A DNA stretch of 64,000 nucleotides from Palaemon carinicauda (taxonomy: Eukaryota; Arthropoda; Malacostraca; Decapoda; Palaemonidae), in the NCBI RefSeq assembly GCF_036898095.1, contig NC_090725.1:203032232-203096231 (forward strand), in the 5' to 3' direction. This document shows, piece by piece, positions 24,711-36,039 of the stretch (the stretch's first letter is position 1; each line of letters opens with the position of its first letter). Position numbers and translations under genes: made by a program. The notes beneath the pieces are model-generated. The model saw only the letters and a program-made list of their open reading frames with translations. It did no database searches and was not told where the DNA came from.

Positions 24711-24800
24711 TATATGATCATCGGGTAAGTTTAATATTGAAAAATGTTATTTTCCTTAGTAAAATAAATTTTTGAATATACTTACCCGGTGATCATAAAT
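24711..24800 (+). repeat. DIRS-B copy A internal complementary region
   Basis: It holds the reverse complement of the left end (ACCGATGATC-type block, GTTTAATATTGAAAA) fused to the reverse complement of the right end (ATGTTATTTTCC...). Read on the other strand, this is the circle junction GAAAATAACATTTTTCAATA. This is the diagnostic DIRS arrangement. Confidence 0.88.
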
Positions 24801-24850
24801 TAAAGGACCCACCCTTCCTCCCCAATAGAGACCCAGTGAACAGAGGAGAA

Positions 24851-25045
24851 AATTGGTTCTTGTTGACATCGAGTACTTGAGTACCTACTTGACAGATGGC
24901 GCTGTTGATGTACACCCCCACCTGTATAGCGATCGCTGGCGTATTCCGCCCGTAGGTTTTTTCTGTCGGGCAGCAGAGCTGACAGCTATATGATCACCGG
25001 GTAAGTATATTCAAAAATTTATTTTACTAATGAAAATAACATTTT
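24851..25045 (+). repeat. DIRS-B copy A right ITR and terminal extension
   Basis: It is inverted relative to 18698-18853. The terminal extension from about 25013 (ATTCAAAAATTTATTTTACT) is unique to the right end and is represented, complemented, in the ICR. Confidence 0.88.
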
Positions 25046-25277
25046 TCCTAACTATACAAACCTTAGCTATTTAACCAAACTTGCCCGCCAGATCTATCCC
25101 CCTTGACGTCCTACCTCCAAGCAAAGTGAGCTCTAGCTAACTAGCGGTGTGGGTAGTAAACCCTCGTTAAAAATTAATGGCTCATCATTTCAGCTACGCC
25201 GAAAGTAATACCCCTATTAAATAGCTAAGGTTTGTATAGTTAGGAAAAATACAAATTATCTACGAATTTGTTATGTT
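25046..25277 (+). repeat. DIRS-A copy 2 right half of ICR and right ITR
   Basis: It continues DIRS-A after copy A with CTAACTATACAAACCTTAGC. It then runs through CTAGCTAACTAGCGGTGTGG, CCCTCGTTAAAAATTAATGG and TTCAGCTACGCCGAAAG to the terminal ATTATCTACGAATTTGTTAT. It is the inverted partner of 7734-7905. Confidence 0.82.
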
Positions 25278-25395
25278 AGTTGGTTCTTATAAACATTTAC
25301 CTCTGTTAGTGGCATTTTGGGGCTTTCTTGTTTGGATTGTGATTAATTTGGTAATTTTGTGTGCAACCTGGCTTTTCTTCTTCATTGATGGAGTG

Positions 25396-25535
25396 TCAAT
25401 ATTCTTTGGTAATTCCCTCTTTGAATCCTTTCGGTAGCAGATCTTCTTGCAGTAGTATAGTCTCAATATTCTTAAGCAATTCCCTCTTTGAATCCTGTCG
25501 GGAGCTGATCTTCTTCCAGTATTTGGATAAGCTGT
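25396..25535. repeat. Two-copy tandem duplication (about 70-bp unit)
   Basis: Two adjacent copies of a segment containing AATTCCCTCTTTGAATCCT and AGATCTTCTT-like sequence, differing by several substitutions. It is non-coding and its origin is unknown. Confidence 0.75.
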
Positions 25536-25559
25536 AGGAAATATGATACACATGATAAC

Positions 25560-25828
25560 TGTCGTTCATGGCCTGAGAGTAAGATGACAGCTTACGTTGA
25601 ACATCAAAAGACTTTACAGCATAAGAGGGCTTTTAAAGAGAAGAAAAAGGCCTTGGTTATTGAGGATTTCCACAATTTTTTCACTGTGAGCTCCAGGTCT
25701 TCGACACTGGGGATTCTGATCCTGATTTGCTTGGTCCCCCTGCCCTCCCGCAGTTGGTGGTTACCCTTTTAGAGTTGACCGATTTAGAATCAAGGTTTAA
25801 TTCACTGGAGGCTAGTTTGGGACAGAAA
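25560..25828 (+). pseudogene. Possible gag fragment of another retroelement
   Basis: One frame reads HQKTLQHKRAFKEKKKALVI and, after a shift, ELTDLESRFNSLEASLGQK, a short heptad-like stretch reminiscent of the coiled coil in the DIRS-B gag. Nothing else identifies it. It ends where a minus-strand DIRS relic begins. Confidence 0.3.
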
Positions 25829-26790
25829 CATGACAAATTTGAAAGTAATTTGGCTTTTTCCTAGCTATACAAACATGAGTTCTTTACATAGGGGATAGAA
25901 ACTAGCTTAAGCTGGAACACGGCTATAAAAACTTTTAACAAGGTGTCGGGAACGGTTGTTATCAGTGGTAGCGAGAAAGCACCGCCCCCTGCTCTCCCAC
26001 AATGATCTCACTTTGATTATAGACGGAACTTCCGGGGCTTGGTGATGATGGGTAACACTTATGTATATAGTTAGGAAAATAAAATTCCTTCCAAATTTGT
26101 CGTTTGTTCCAACTTGAATACAAACCCTAATTCTTTACATAAGAGACTCACCATATGGTGGGTGAAAGTCCTCTTTCCAGGCGGCTAGAACTTTAAAACC
26201 CGTGATTGCTACATCTGAGCAAGATAGCTCATGAGATGATCATCCTGACGCCTCGTTAACGAGTGGCATTACTATGCCAATAGGTTTGCGAATATATACA
26301 CCGTGGGTGGACCTACAGTCCATCTCCCCCTTGCAAGGAGAATGGGGATGTAACCAAAGTATCACCAGATGTAATAGCTAAGCAGCTACTTGGGGCATAC
26401 ATGCAGTATAATCAAGATCCAGCTGACAGAGAAGATAAATGCTGTGCCCCAAAAGAGGGGAAGATGAAGAAAAGGTGCCAGTCATTCTTAACATTCATCC
26501 CAAACTAAATCCGTAACATAATTCCTTGACTAACTGCTAATAGTCCTATGAGGGAGCAAATGTAGCCATACCACCTGCAGAGCAGCCACCACAGGTCCTA
26601 GAGAAAAAGTTTCAAGGGACCTGTGTGTTACATCTTGCAGGTAATGGGCTGTGAAGATGGTTTGATGCCTCCATAAACCCACCTTAAGTACCTGCATCAC
26701 TGAAAGATTCTTTCTGAATGCCAAGGACATGCTTATGCCCTGACTTTTTGGGCTCTGGGTCTTGTTCTTCCTTGATGGGAAGGAGATTGA
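25829..26790 (-). mobile_element. DIRS-A-like 3' end in reverse orientation
   Basis: Read on the minus strand it shows a YR C-terminus (26760-26530), a 3' UTR, and an ICR-like stretch whose plus strand is CCAAATTTGTCGTTTGTTCC near 26092-26111. It then shows a right ITR ending near 25829, with plus-strand TGACAAATTTGAAAG and CCTAGCTATACAAAC. It is more diverged from copies 2-4 than they are from each other, so it is a related subfamily. Everything 5' of the YR C-terminus is missing. Confidence 0.7.
26530..26760 (-). pseudogene. DIRS-A-like tyrosine recombinase, C-terminal fragment
   Basis: The minus-strand frame encodes SLAFRKNLSVMQVLKVGLWR, then TIFTAHYLQDVTHRS and ETFSLGPVVAALQ. This matches the YR end of copies 2 and 3, including the W and the nucleophile-context HYLQDV. 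The H-x2-R motif and everything before it are lost or out of frame. Confidence 0.75.
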
Positions 26791-26899
26791 TTAATAGCAC
26801 CTTAACTGTTCGCGGTTAGGTTGCTCTTCTGAATGGTTTTCTTCATTAATTAAGTGTAATAATGACTGTTTGTAATTTAATTTTTCAATATTAAACTTA

Positions 26900-27058
26900 C
26901 CCGATGATCATATAGCTGTCAGCTCTGCTGCCCGACAGAAAAAACCTACGGGCGGAATACGCCAGCGATCGCTATACAGGTGGGGGTGTACATCAACAGC
27001 GCCATCTGTCAAGTAGGTACTCAAGTACTCGATGTCAACAAGAACCAATTTTCTCTCT
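26900..27058 (+). repeat. DIRS-B copy B left ITR
   Basis: Same sequence as the copy A ITR; inverted partner at about 33057-33254. The leader from 27059 to about 28230 has no coding frame. Confidence 0.9.
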
Positions 27059-28237
27059 GTCGTGCCAATGGCAAGACCTACTAAATACGCCGTCCCTAAC
27101 TGGATTTGTTTTCACAACGATTTGGTGAAGTACACTATTCCAGTTTTGAGCTTTCGCTATGCAGGGGTTTTATCTTCATTTCAAAACTTGAACTCGTTTT
27201 GGATAGATTAATTATGGTGACGAAGAGAGTATGGACTCTCTTTCACTTTTAAATGGCCGACCCTTCCCTTAGACGGAAGTGTGTTTAGGTTTATGGTAAT
27301 TTTGCTTAACAAGTTATAGATCTATTTATTTTATATCTCTCCGCCTTTATAGGCCTCTTCGATTAACTTTCCATTTATTATAAACTTATAAAAAATTAAT
27401 TTTTATGTTTGTTTATATGCGACCTTTCCTAATAGTAGGCGGTCCTTACTTGGAACCGAAGTTAATTAACATTGAGCCCGTTATATCGTATTTAACCTTT
27501 TAAGAATTTAATACTTTTTTAATTTTAATGTTTTATGAAAGAATTTCTTTGATAGTCTCGTACTGTTTTCAAAGATGAACTAACGTTTAGTTTTTTAGTC
27601 TCCGCAGTTGTTGACGTTCAGAACGTTCAACATGCGCTCTATCGTTACGATAGAGAGAGAGTGTATCACGGTTTCACGTTGCAGTAAGAGTAAGCCGATT
27701 CTAGCGTTTCGTTCATTCTTTCTTAGCTTAAATGGTTTAAATTCTAAATAAAGGAACTTTTTATTTGGGAAACCTTTCAGTTTTTTCCTTTAGCAAATAA
27801 CATGTTTTAACGATATATAATTGGGCTCTTCTCTCAGGTGCTAAATCAAGAGAGAAGAGAGAGAGAGATAGAGACGGAGGGAGAGAGAGGAGAATAAACG
27901 TTTCGTTGAAGCGGGTAACGTTGTTCTCATTTTTTTTTTTTTTACTCTTCTCCCTAGTCGCTGTAGGGGAAGAAGGTAAAACGTTTCTAGGGTTTTATTC
28001 TTGTTCCCAGGCTTTATGCGGTGAGAGATTGTAAACGTAGTTTATTTGATCTAGTGTTTAGTCTCTTTTCCAGCCACTGAATTCTTTATCTTTTTTTATG
28101 TTTTTCTGTTGCATTGTAAAACTGTTTTCGCAATTACTACCTTTTAATGAAGGATAGGATTGCGTGTTTCAGGTAGAAATCAGTTAAAGTTTCGATTTCA
28201 GTGAAATAAGTGCAAACAGAAAATCAAAAGTGATAAA

Positions 28238-30420
28238 GTGATATGCGCAAAGTGTTACAGTGTTGCGTCCGAGGGTTCGTCTGTTCGTGCCAGTTGTTCA
28301 CCTAGTCCGAGACCTCTTACAAGCTCCCAAGCCCAGGGGAGAAGTAATGTCGAACGACTTATGGGTTCCACAGGCCTTGATCGACGAACAGACGTTTTTC
28401 CCTCCGTGGTTTCGGGCGTATCTACCCACGTTAGCCGACGTGAGATCGCCCCACCCACACAAAGACGAGAGAGCCCATTTATTCCTCGTCTGCGGAAGAG
28501 GTTTCTCGTAAGAAACCATGGACCACATCTTGCAGCTTTTTAAGTGCAAGTCGGTCCCTTCCGCGCAAGTCCAACGGCCTAGGTGTAGCCACTGGGTCAG
28601 TTCGGACTCGCTGCAGTCATCCGACGACTGCACTCCTCCCAAGAGAGGCAAGGTGGTACCGCAACAGGCAGTAACTCCGTCTGTTGCCGCACCAGCTGTT
28701 TTAGACCCTCAGTCACAACGGACAGTAGCTCCGTCTGTTGCCGTTTTTTGTAGACCCTAAGTGGTCTTTACTGCAGTCTATGCAGACTCAGTTAGCTGCG
28801 GTTATGCAGGAGTTTCGTGCGGAGAAGGTTGACACTGCTCTCGTTAGCCTACAACCTGCCACGGTTGTGCGCCCAGCTCACGCTGAGGCTGCCTGGTCCC
28901 ACACTCCGGCTGTGGAGAGCTCCACCTCCGATGCGCAATCGACCCTGCCAGACGCATGTTAATGTTAGCCGACGTGCGGCACCCTCCGTTAACATGCGTG
29001 AGCTACCGCATCAGCAGTGGGAAGGTGGAGTCAAGCTGCCGTGTTTTGACGCGATGTGTTAGTTTCCGCAACCCACGGCAGTCCCCACCACGCACCACCA
29101 CTCCGCTTTGGTTGTTGCCTGCTCCCACACTCCGACTGCGGAGAAGGTTGACGATGCACCCGTTTGCCTACAACCTGCCACGGTTGTGCGCCCAGCATGG
29201 CTGCCTGCTCCCACACTCTTGTTGTGAGAGCTCCTCCACCCATGCGCAGTCGACCCTGCCAGACGCATGCTGACTCCCACAGACACACGGAGCACTCCGT
29301 TGCCGTGCGTGAGCTACCACAAGCTGCCGTGTTTTGACACGGTGTGTCAGCCTCCGCAACCCACTGTGGTTACCGCCACTCGCCCGCAGCAGACTAGTCA
29401 GTCAGGAGTTGAGGCTTCCCCACACAGCTTTGGTTGTTGCCAGCTCACAGACTGTCAAGCAGTTACATGACGTTGCCTTCTGGTCTGCTACTAATGCACC
29501 AGTGCTGTATGTCCTCACGCACCTGTTGTGGTTGACAGTTCAGTTTTTGACAGTTCACAGACTGTCAAGCAGTTACATAACGTTGCCTTCTGGTCTGCTG
29601 CTTATGACCAGTGAGACCCTCACTGAGATAACCTAGCTTTTCTCGGACATGGTTCCTGTAGATGAGAAAGTGCTGTTCTCCCTCCTTCTGATATTCCTTT
29701 GAGGACTCTGTCATTTGGAGAGGAGCCTTAAGCTGCTTAGCCTCCTAGGGACTTTAATTAAAGCATAACAAGGCTTCCAGGGATGGTAAATGGTTCCGCT
29801 TCGGTCGCTAACCCCGTCTGTTGCCACACCTGCTCCCATAGACCCTAATGGGCTTTGTTGCAAGACATGCAGTCCAAGCTTGTGTCCTTGATAGAGGATT
29901 TTTTACGGAGAAGAACCTCCTAGCCAACAACCTTCCTACCGGTTGGTTGTACGCCCTGTTGACGCTGAGGTATCCTACTCACGTCCGCCAGTTGAGGTGG
30001 TTCCTCCACCGGTGCGACCCAGTGTGGGTTGCCAGTCGCACGTTGACGTTAAGCGACACTCGGAGGTGGTTGTGGACGTTCAGTGTGTCACTAGGAAGAC
30101 GTTCAACAACCAGCAGAGGTGACTTGTTGTGACGCAGTGCGGCAACCTCAGCAACCCGGTAGGGGGTTGACTGCACAACCCAGACAGTCTAGACAGTTTC
30201 GGGTTGACGCTGTACTTCCTCGCGTCCCCATGGTTGACAGTTCACAGACTGTGCAACAGTACCATGATCTTGTGTCCGGCTCCGTCACGCATCCACCAGT
30301 GCGACCGGATTCAGCGAGTCAGACGTTGCCCACTCCGTTGCCGTTTCCTCATCAGTTTCGGATGAGGAACCCTCTGATGAGGACATTGCTGAACAAGACG
30401 ATCAACCCCCAGCCCTGTTA
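28238..30420 (+). pseudogene. DIRS-B copy B gag remnant
   Basis: Same pieces and the same lesions as copy A: SSVRASCSPSPRPLTSSQAQ, FVDPKWSLLQSMQTQL, a stop after LPDAC near 28960, and SDEEPSDEDIAEQ near the deletion junction. A few private changes occur, such as ACC for AAC in the short frames and one extra base near 28435. Confidence 0.72.
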
Positions 30421-32630
30421 TCCATCCAGAAGATGCTGAAGAAGGAACACTGCCCTGTCAGGCTGTGGATGAGTCTGGTTAGGACACTGTCATCCGTGGT
30501 TCAATTTGTGTCACTTGGAAGACTACACCTCCGTCCTCTTCTGTATCATCTAGCTTTTCACTGGAAAAGGACAAGACGCTAGAAGCGGTCTCGATCCCGG
30601 TTTCCGGAAAGATAAAGTCTGGTCTGACTTGGTGAAAGGACTTTATCAACCTTTGAAAGGGTCTTCCCCTGACTGTTCAGACTCCCAACCACGTTCTCTT
30701 CTCGGACGCATGGACGTAGGCTGGGGTGCGACATTAGGCGGTAGGGAATGCTCGGGATTATGGAACTCGAGTCAAAGGACAATGCATTTCAACTGCAAGA
30801 AGCTACTGGCAGTACGTCTGACCTGGAAAAGCTTCAGGTCTCTCCTTCAAGGCAAAGTGGTGGAGGTGAACACGGACAACACCCTGCTTTGACGTACATC
30901 TCCAAGCAAGGAGGGACCTACTCTCTGACATGGTACGAGTTCGCAAGAGACCTCCTCTCCTGTTCAACAGGTCTAGACTTTTCACTAGTAACGAGGTTCA
31001 TCCAAGGCAACTTGAATGTTATAGCAGATTGTCTCAGTAGGAAGGGACAAATAATTCCAACATATTGGACCCTCCACAAGGATGTATGCAAGAGACTTTG
31101 GGCCACCTGGGGCCAGCCAACCATAGATCTCTTCGCAACCTCGATGACCAAGAGGCTCCCAATACTTTGCTCACCTATCCCGGACCCAGCAGTAGTTCAT
31201 ATAGATGCCTTTCTACTAGATTGGTCACATCTAGATCTATATGCATTCCCTCCGTTCTAGATTGTCAACAAGGTACTGCAGAAGTTCGCCTCTCACGAAG
31301 GGACAAAGTTGACGCTAGTTGCTTCCCTCTGGCCCGCGAGAGAATAACTTACCGAGGTACTTCGATGGCTAGTAGACGTTCCCAGAACACTTCCCCTAAG
31401 GGTGGACCTGCTACGTCTGCCACGCGTAAAGAAGGTACTCCAAGGCCTCCACGCTCTTCGTCTGACTGCCTTCAGACTATCGAAAGACTCTCGAGAACTA
31501 GAGGTTTTTCGAAGGAGGCAACCAGAGCGATTGCTAGAGCAAGGAGAACATCCACCCTTAGAGTCTACCAATCGAAGTGGGAAATCTTCCGAAACTGGTG
31601 CAAGTCAGTATCCGTATCCTCGACCAGTACCTCTGTAACGCAAATAGCTGACTTCCTCTTATATCTGAGGAAAGAACGATCTCTTTCAGCTCCTACTATC
31701 AAGGGTTACAGTAGCATGTTGGCATCAGTCTTCCGTCACAGAGGCTTAGATCTTTCCAACAATAAAGATCTACAGGACCTCCTTAAGTCTTTTGAGACCA
31801 CGAAGGAGCGTCGTTTGGTTACACCTGGTTGGAATTTAGACGTGGTTCTAAGATTCCTTATGTCAGACAGGTTCGAACCGCTTCAATCAGCCTCCCTGAA
31901 AGATCTCACCTTTAAGACTTTTCCTGATATGCTTAACCACAGCTAAAAGAGTCAGTGAGATTCATGCCTTCAGCAAGAACATCGGATTCTCATCCGAAAC
32001 GGCTACATGTTCTACAACTTGGTTTTCTAGCCAAACACGAGCTGCCTTCTCGGCCTTGACCAATATCGTTCGATATTCCAAACTTATCGTATGGTTGGAA
32101 ATGAACTAGAAAGAGTATTATGTCCTGTAAGAGCTCTTAAGTTCTATTTTAAAAAACCTTTTTGAGGCCCGTCTGAAGCTTTATGGTGTTCAGTTAAGAA
32201 TCCATCTTTGCCTATGTCAGAGAATTCTTTATCCTATTTTATCAGACTGTTAATACGAGAAGCTCATTCCCTTCTGAATGAGGAAGACCAAGCTTGGCTG
32301 AAGGTAAGGACACACGAAGTTAGAGCTGTCGCAACTTCCGTGGCCTTTAAACAAAATAGATCTCTGCAAAGTATATTCGACGCAACCTATTGGAATAGCA
32401 AATCAGTGTTCGCGTCTTTTATCTTAAGAATGTCCAGTCTCTTTACGAGAACTGCTACACTCTGGGACCATTCGTAGCAACGAGTGCAGTAGTGGTGGGG
32501 GCTCCACCACTACAATTCCCTAATTCCAGAACCTTTTTAATCTTTCTCTTGAAATATTTTTGGGTTGTCCGGAAGGCTAAGAAGCCTTTCGCATCCTACT
32601 TGATTTGGCGGGTGGTCAAAATCATTTCTT
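30421..32630 (+). pseudogene. DIRS-B copy B RT connection, RNase H, methyltransferase-like and YR remnants
   Basis: It parallels copy A: MLKKEHCPVRLWMSLVRTLS, NLNVIADCLSRKG, DLYAFPPF followed by the same stop (31258), LRVYQSKWEIFRNWC and the Arg motif region. Within YR it carries a private deletion near 31917 (CTTTTCCTG for CTCTTTTCCTG), which breaks the frame before AKRVSE. The 24210-type T-run deletion upstream of FYLKN is shared with copy A. Confidence 0.78.
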
Positions 32631-32918
32631 GAGAAGCTCCTAGATTAGAGGTTTTGATGAGGACCTTTAGTATGGGTTGCAACCCTTCATACTTCAGCTC
32701 CTAGGAGTCGCTCAGCATCCTATGAGGATCGCGAGGCTCAGTAAGGAAGACGTACTTAAAAAGGCAGAGTAATTGTTCAAGTCGTCTTCCTTACCAGGTA
32801 CTTATTTATTTTATGCTTGTAATTTTGAATAACTGTTAAAAATGAAATACGGAATACTTAGCTCATAATGTCAACATGTAATGCTGGTCTCTACCCACCC
32901 CCCTGGGTGTGAATCAGC

Positions 32919-33254
32919 TATATGATCATCGGGTAAGTTTAATATTGAAAAATGTTATTTTCCTTAGTAAAATAAATTTTTGAATATACTTACCCGATGA
33001 TCATAAATTAAAGGACCCACCCTTCCTCCCCAATAGAGACCCAGTGGACAGAGGAGAAAATTGGTTCTTGTTGACATCGAGTACTTGAGTACCTACTTGA
33101 CAGATGGCGCTGTTGATGTACACCCCCACCTGTATAGCGATCGCTGGCGTATTCCGCCCGTAGGTTTTTTCTGTCGGGCAGCAGAGCTGACAGCTATATG
33201 ATCATCGGGTAAGTATATTCAAAAATTTATTTTACTAAGGAAAATAACATTTTT
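32919..33254 (+). repeat. DIRS-B copy B ICR and right ITR
   Basis: ICR at about 32919-33008 (GTTTAATATTGAAAA joined to ATGTTATTTTCC), then the right ITR at 33057-33222 and the terminal extension to 33254. Confidence 0.87.
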
Positions 33255-33865
33255 CAGCTTCGAATTCACTCTTCCGGCGAAGGGTGTGCATAGCCTTAGC
33301 TTGCCCGCTCCTCCTCAGGGAACCCCCTTCCCGTTGGGGGGTTGAGTGGTTCTCCTGAGTAGTTTGTTTTGTCAGCTGAATTAATTAATTGTAATTCTTG
33401 TTTTGTTACAGTTTTTACGCTACTGCTCTCCTTCTCCCGTCGATTTGGCCGGGGAAGGGAGTGCGCAGTCCTTAATTTGTCTGTTCTCTCGGGGGACACC
33501 TTTCCCATTTGTGGATTAGATGCTTCTCCAGCGGGAGTTTTTTCTTGCATACACTGATTTATTTATATTTTTCCTCGGTTAGCGATGCCGTACTTCTTCG
33601 TTTGGCTAAGATAGGTGACGTAGAAGAGCAGTTCCGTTCATTCCTGTGGAACCTGCATTCACTGCGCCGTCACTCTCCTGTTCTGGGCCTGTGGCAGCTC
33701 CTGATCACCACGCTAACCTCGAGGAACTAGCTCTAGCCATGTTTTTTCAGGTAGTGCTTGATACAGACCTTCAACTTGAACAAGGCTTGTTGATGGGAAG
33801 CAAAGAGTGCTGCCCAGAGGTCCGCAGCCAAGGGTTGAACTATTTTCCCTTCCGAGTCTTATAAT
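33255..33865 (+). other. Probable leader/gag fragment of a DIRS-like element
   Basis: A GC-richer patch with an acceptor-like TTTGTTACAG at 33403-33412. Its layout (TCTCGGGGGAC, short Ser/Pro-rich frames) resembles the 50700-51100 leader of DIRS-A copy 4. The plus-strand frame 33646-33864 has no recognised motif. Assignment is weak. Confidence 0.3.
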
Positions 33866-34989
33866 AAATTTCTAGCATATGATCCCCGCTGGGTGCAGGG
33901 CTCTGTTCTTCTACAATAAAATGAAGAATTTTTAGTGATGGACTGGAGATAAACAAAATAACCAGTATACAAAATATCTGAAATACAGTAATGCATTGTG
34001 CACATACAAACTAAACAATGAAAGTGATAAGAAATAAATCTAGAGATAATTTTTATTTTTCCTTTGCTTTTTTTCACATCCCCCCACTGGATCTCAAAAC
34101 TCCTCATGACAAGCACAGTGCCCTACACCAACTCTTTACATTTCAAGTTTATTACATTAAAAAAAAAAAAAAATTCCAATAGAGAGGTAGGATGATCAAC
34201 TATAAGAAATTTAATTCGTCATCCTTCCCCTCATCAACTTTTCCAATTATACATACTGTATTACATTAGGTACATCTTTTGACAGTTTCATGATGTAAAA
34301 AAAATGTGTTAGGATTAGACAATCATCCATCCCTTCCAACAATGCTCCAATAACATACATTTACATTACATCACAGTAATTATTGTAGGCTACAGTGTTA
34401 CAGGTATGCACAGTCATGAAACTATCCAGGAAAAAAAGAGAAATGACATTCATTGTAGTCCAAAATCAATTTTAAAGAATACAAAACATATTGATTTTGG
34501 ACTATTACTGTGAAATAAGAAAATAACTAAATCTAATATAATTTTGTCACAGTAGAGAAAATTTATAACAAATAACAAAACAATTAAACAAACCATGACT
34601 CTTTACAATTTCTACAGCCTTTTAATTACCCCAATGTGGAAATATAAAAAGGACAAATAAAAAAAAGTAATTGCTATATAAAAACTTGATATAAAGAAAG
34701 TTCTTCTGAGTCTCAAAATTCTGTTTCAGGACATGCGTTGGGATTCAGAACCAGAGACAGAATCCGTAGACCGAGAAGAGGGCAATAAAAACCTTGAAAA
34801 ATTAGGCGATGACACAGGGCAAAGTTCTGTTTTAAACGACCCAAACAGTGCTGACGCGTTCAGTCCGACCGAACTTTCAATCTGCCATCAGAATATCGGA
34901 AAGGGTTTGAATTCTGAGGTGACACAGGAATGGAGGACAGTTCCCCCTCTGTAGCATTCGTCTTATCAGTGAGATGAGTCACCATCACT
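33866..34989. other. AT-rich DNA without recognised features
   Basis: A run of A at 34160-34173 and many A/T-rich tracts. The minus-strand frame 33859-34116 and plus-strand frame 34733-34954 have no recognisable motif. Part of it may be the 3' end of the adjacent minus-strand gypsy element, but no LTR could be identified. Confidence 0.45.
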
Positions 34990-35060
34990 ACTGAACTAGA
35001 ACCAAAACTTTAAGAGACTTCAGAGGAAGTCAAACTATTATCCACAAGTCCTGGACTATT

Positions 35061-35644
35061 TTAAGTCTCAGCTACAGGATCAAGAACCTTCAGATACCAG
35101 AGAAAGTGCCTCCTACGATAGACCAGAGGTTCAAGCCAAGCCTTTAACTGAATATGGTGAGGAGCTTTTACCAGTTCACCATCAGACAGTCTCTGCAGCT
35201 CATAGGTGACCTTATTCTTGTATACCTTAGTAACACGGAATACCCCCTCAAACCTAGGGATGAGCTTGTTCAACAGAAGGTGTCCCAACTGGTGCACCTT
35301 ATTAAGAACCAGAGAACCCTCCATAAACTGTCTGTACTGACAATGTCCTTCAGCCCATGGGTCTCTCATTTCTGCTGACAGCAACGGGACACTATCAACA
35401 TCGTGAGCACCCTTCAGTATGTTCTCAGCTGGAGTACAGCCAATCTCAGTGTGGTGGGAATGGTTGTAGCTGAGAACTGCTCAGGATAAGTACTGGTCCC
35501 ATTTTTAAGATTCTAATTGGACGTAGCCTAGAATGCTGGTGCAGGAACTGGTCAACCCTTTTAACTGTTCGCCTAACGGTATCTGGTACTCTATGCCAAG
35601 TTGGCTTAGTACAGACCCATCTACAAGGCAAACCTGTACCCCTG
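35061..35644 (-). pseudogene. Gypsy integrase, C-terminal part
   Basis: The minus strand from 35644 encodes GLPCRWVCTKPTWHRVPDTV, then DQYLS, a stop, AVLSYNHSHHTEIGCTPAEN in a shifted frame, and NKLIPRFEGVFRVTKVYKNK in 35384-35061. The last part is the GPY/F-like C-terminal module that follows the integrase core in gypsy elements. There is too little sequence between the HHCC side (41685-42101) and this part for a complete DDE core, so a deletion is likely. Confidence 0.7.
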
Positions 35645-35790
35645 TTGTTCCGTAACCGAAATTCAAACCACGCTATTTACATAGGGTACGTATTACTTTC
35701 GGCGTAGCTGAAATGGCGAGCCATTAGATTTTTAACGTGGGTTAACTACCCCCTCGCTAGTTAGCCCACGCACCCCGTTATCCAACGGGC
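35645..35790 (+). repeat. DIRS-A copy 3 left ITR
   Basis: TTGTTCCGTAACCGAAATTC, CGTAGCTGAAATGGCGAGCC, GGGTTAACTACCC and CGCTAGTTAGC. It is shorter than in copies 2 and 4, because the palindromic GTAGCTAGCTAC part is missing on this side. The inverted partner is 41420-41684. Confidence 0.78.
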
Positions 35791-36039
35791 ACCGGTCCCT
35801 TTGGGGCAAAAGGTGCTTTCTCACACTGTGAGTAAGTCCCTTAAGCGTCAGGTATCCCCTGCGCGCTCGCGCGCAATTGCGCGCAAGCGCTCGCCTTCTG
35901 TTCTTGCTGTTCCTGAGACTTTCATCAAGAGGAATCCTGTTCCAGTCCTGAGTTAGCGCACAGGCGCTCACCAGAACTTCCAGTGTTGATCGTCCCAGTT
36001 CCTAATCGTCCTGTCAGCTGTCCCTTCATCCTAGCGCGC

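Larger units (their letters stand above)
18680..25045 (+). mobile_element. DIRS-B copy A, internally deleted, non-autonomous
   Basis: Left end TTTTCAATATTAAACTTACC at 18680; right end GAAAATAACATTTT near 25032-25045. About 6.37 kb. It is near-identical (about 98 percent or better by eye) to copy B at 26882-33254. Compared with copy C it lacks roughly 1.8 kb covering the gag C-terminus and the RT catalytic core. It sits in the ICR of DIRS-A copy 2. Removing it restores ATTTTCATTTTTCCTAAC, colinear with the other DIRS-A ICRs, with no target-site duplication. Confidence 0.88.
7734..25277 (+). mobile_element. DIRS-A copy 2, full-length but twice interrupted
   Basis: Left end TTGTTCCGTAAC at 7734; right end near GAATTTGTTATGTT at 25264-25277. 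Removing the non-LTR insertion (11758-15222) and DIRS-B copy A (18680-25045) leaves an element of about 7.7 kb. It has the order left ITR, gag, RT/RNase H/methyltransferase-like, YR, 3' UTR, ICR, right ITR, which is the standard DIRS1-like order. All genes are disrupted (see entries). Confidence 0.85.
26882..33254 (+). mobile_element. DIRS-B copy B, internally deleted, non-autonomous
   Basis: Same structure and same internal deletion as copy A, with left end TTTTCAATATTAAACTTACC and right end GAAAATAACATTTT. It differs from A by scattered substitutions and small indels, such as a longer T run near 27930-27943. Flanking DNA is unrelated to that of copy A, so this is an independent insertion and not a segmental duplication. 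Confidence 0.88.

Noticed and set aside
18680..33254. Segmental duplication as the origin of DIRS-B copies A and B
   Set aside because: Similarity stops exactly at the element termini; the DNA on both outer sides differs.
34733..34954. Short acidic plus-strand frame
   Set aside because: No recognisable family; it lies next to a minus-strand gypsy relic and may be its antisense.
35061..35384. Part of DIRS-A
   Set aside because: It lies outside the DIRS-A left terminus and encodes a gypsy integrase C-terminal module on the other strand.
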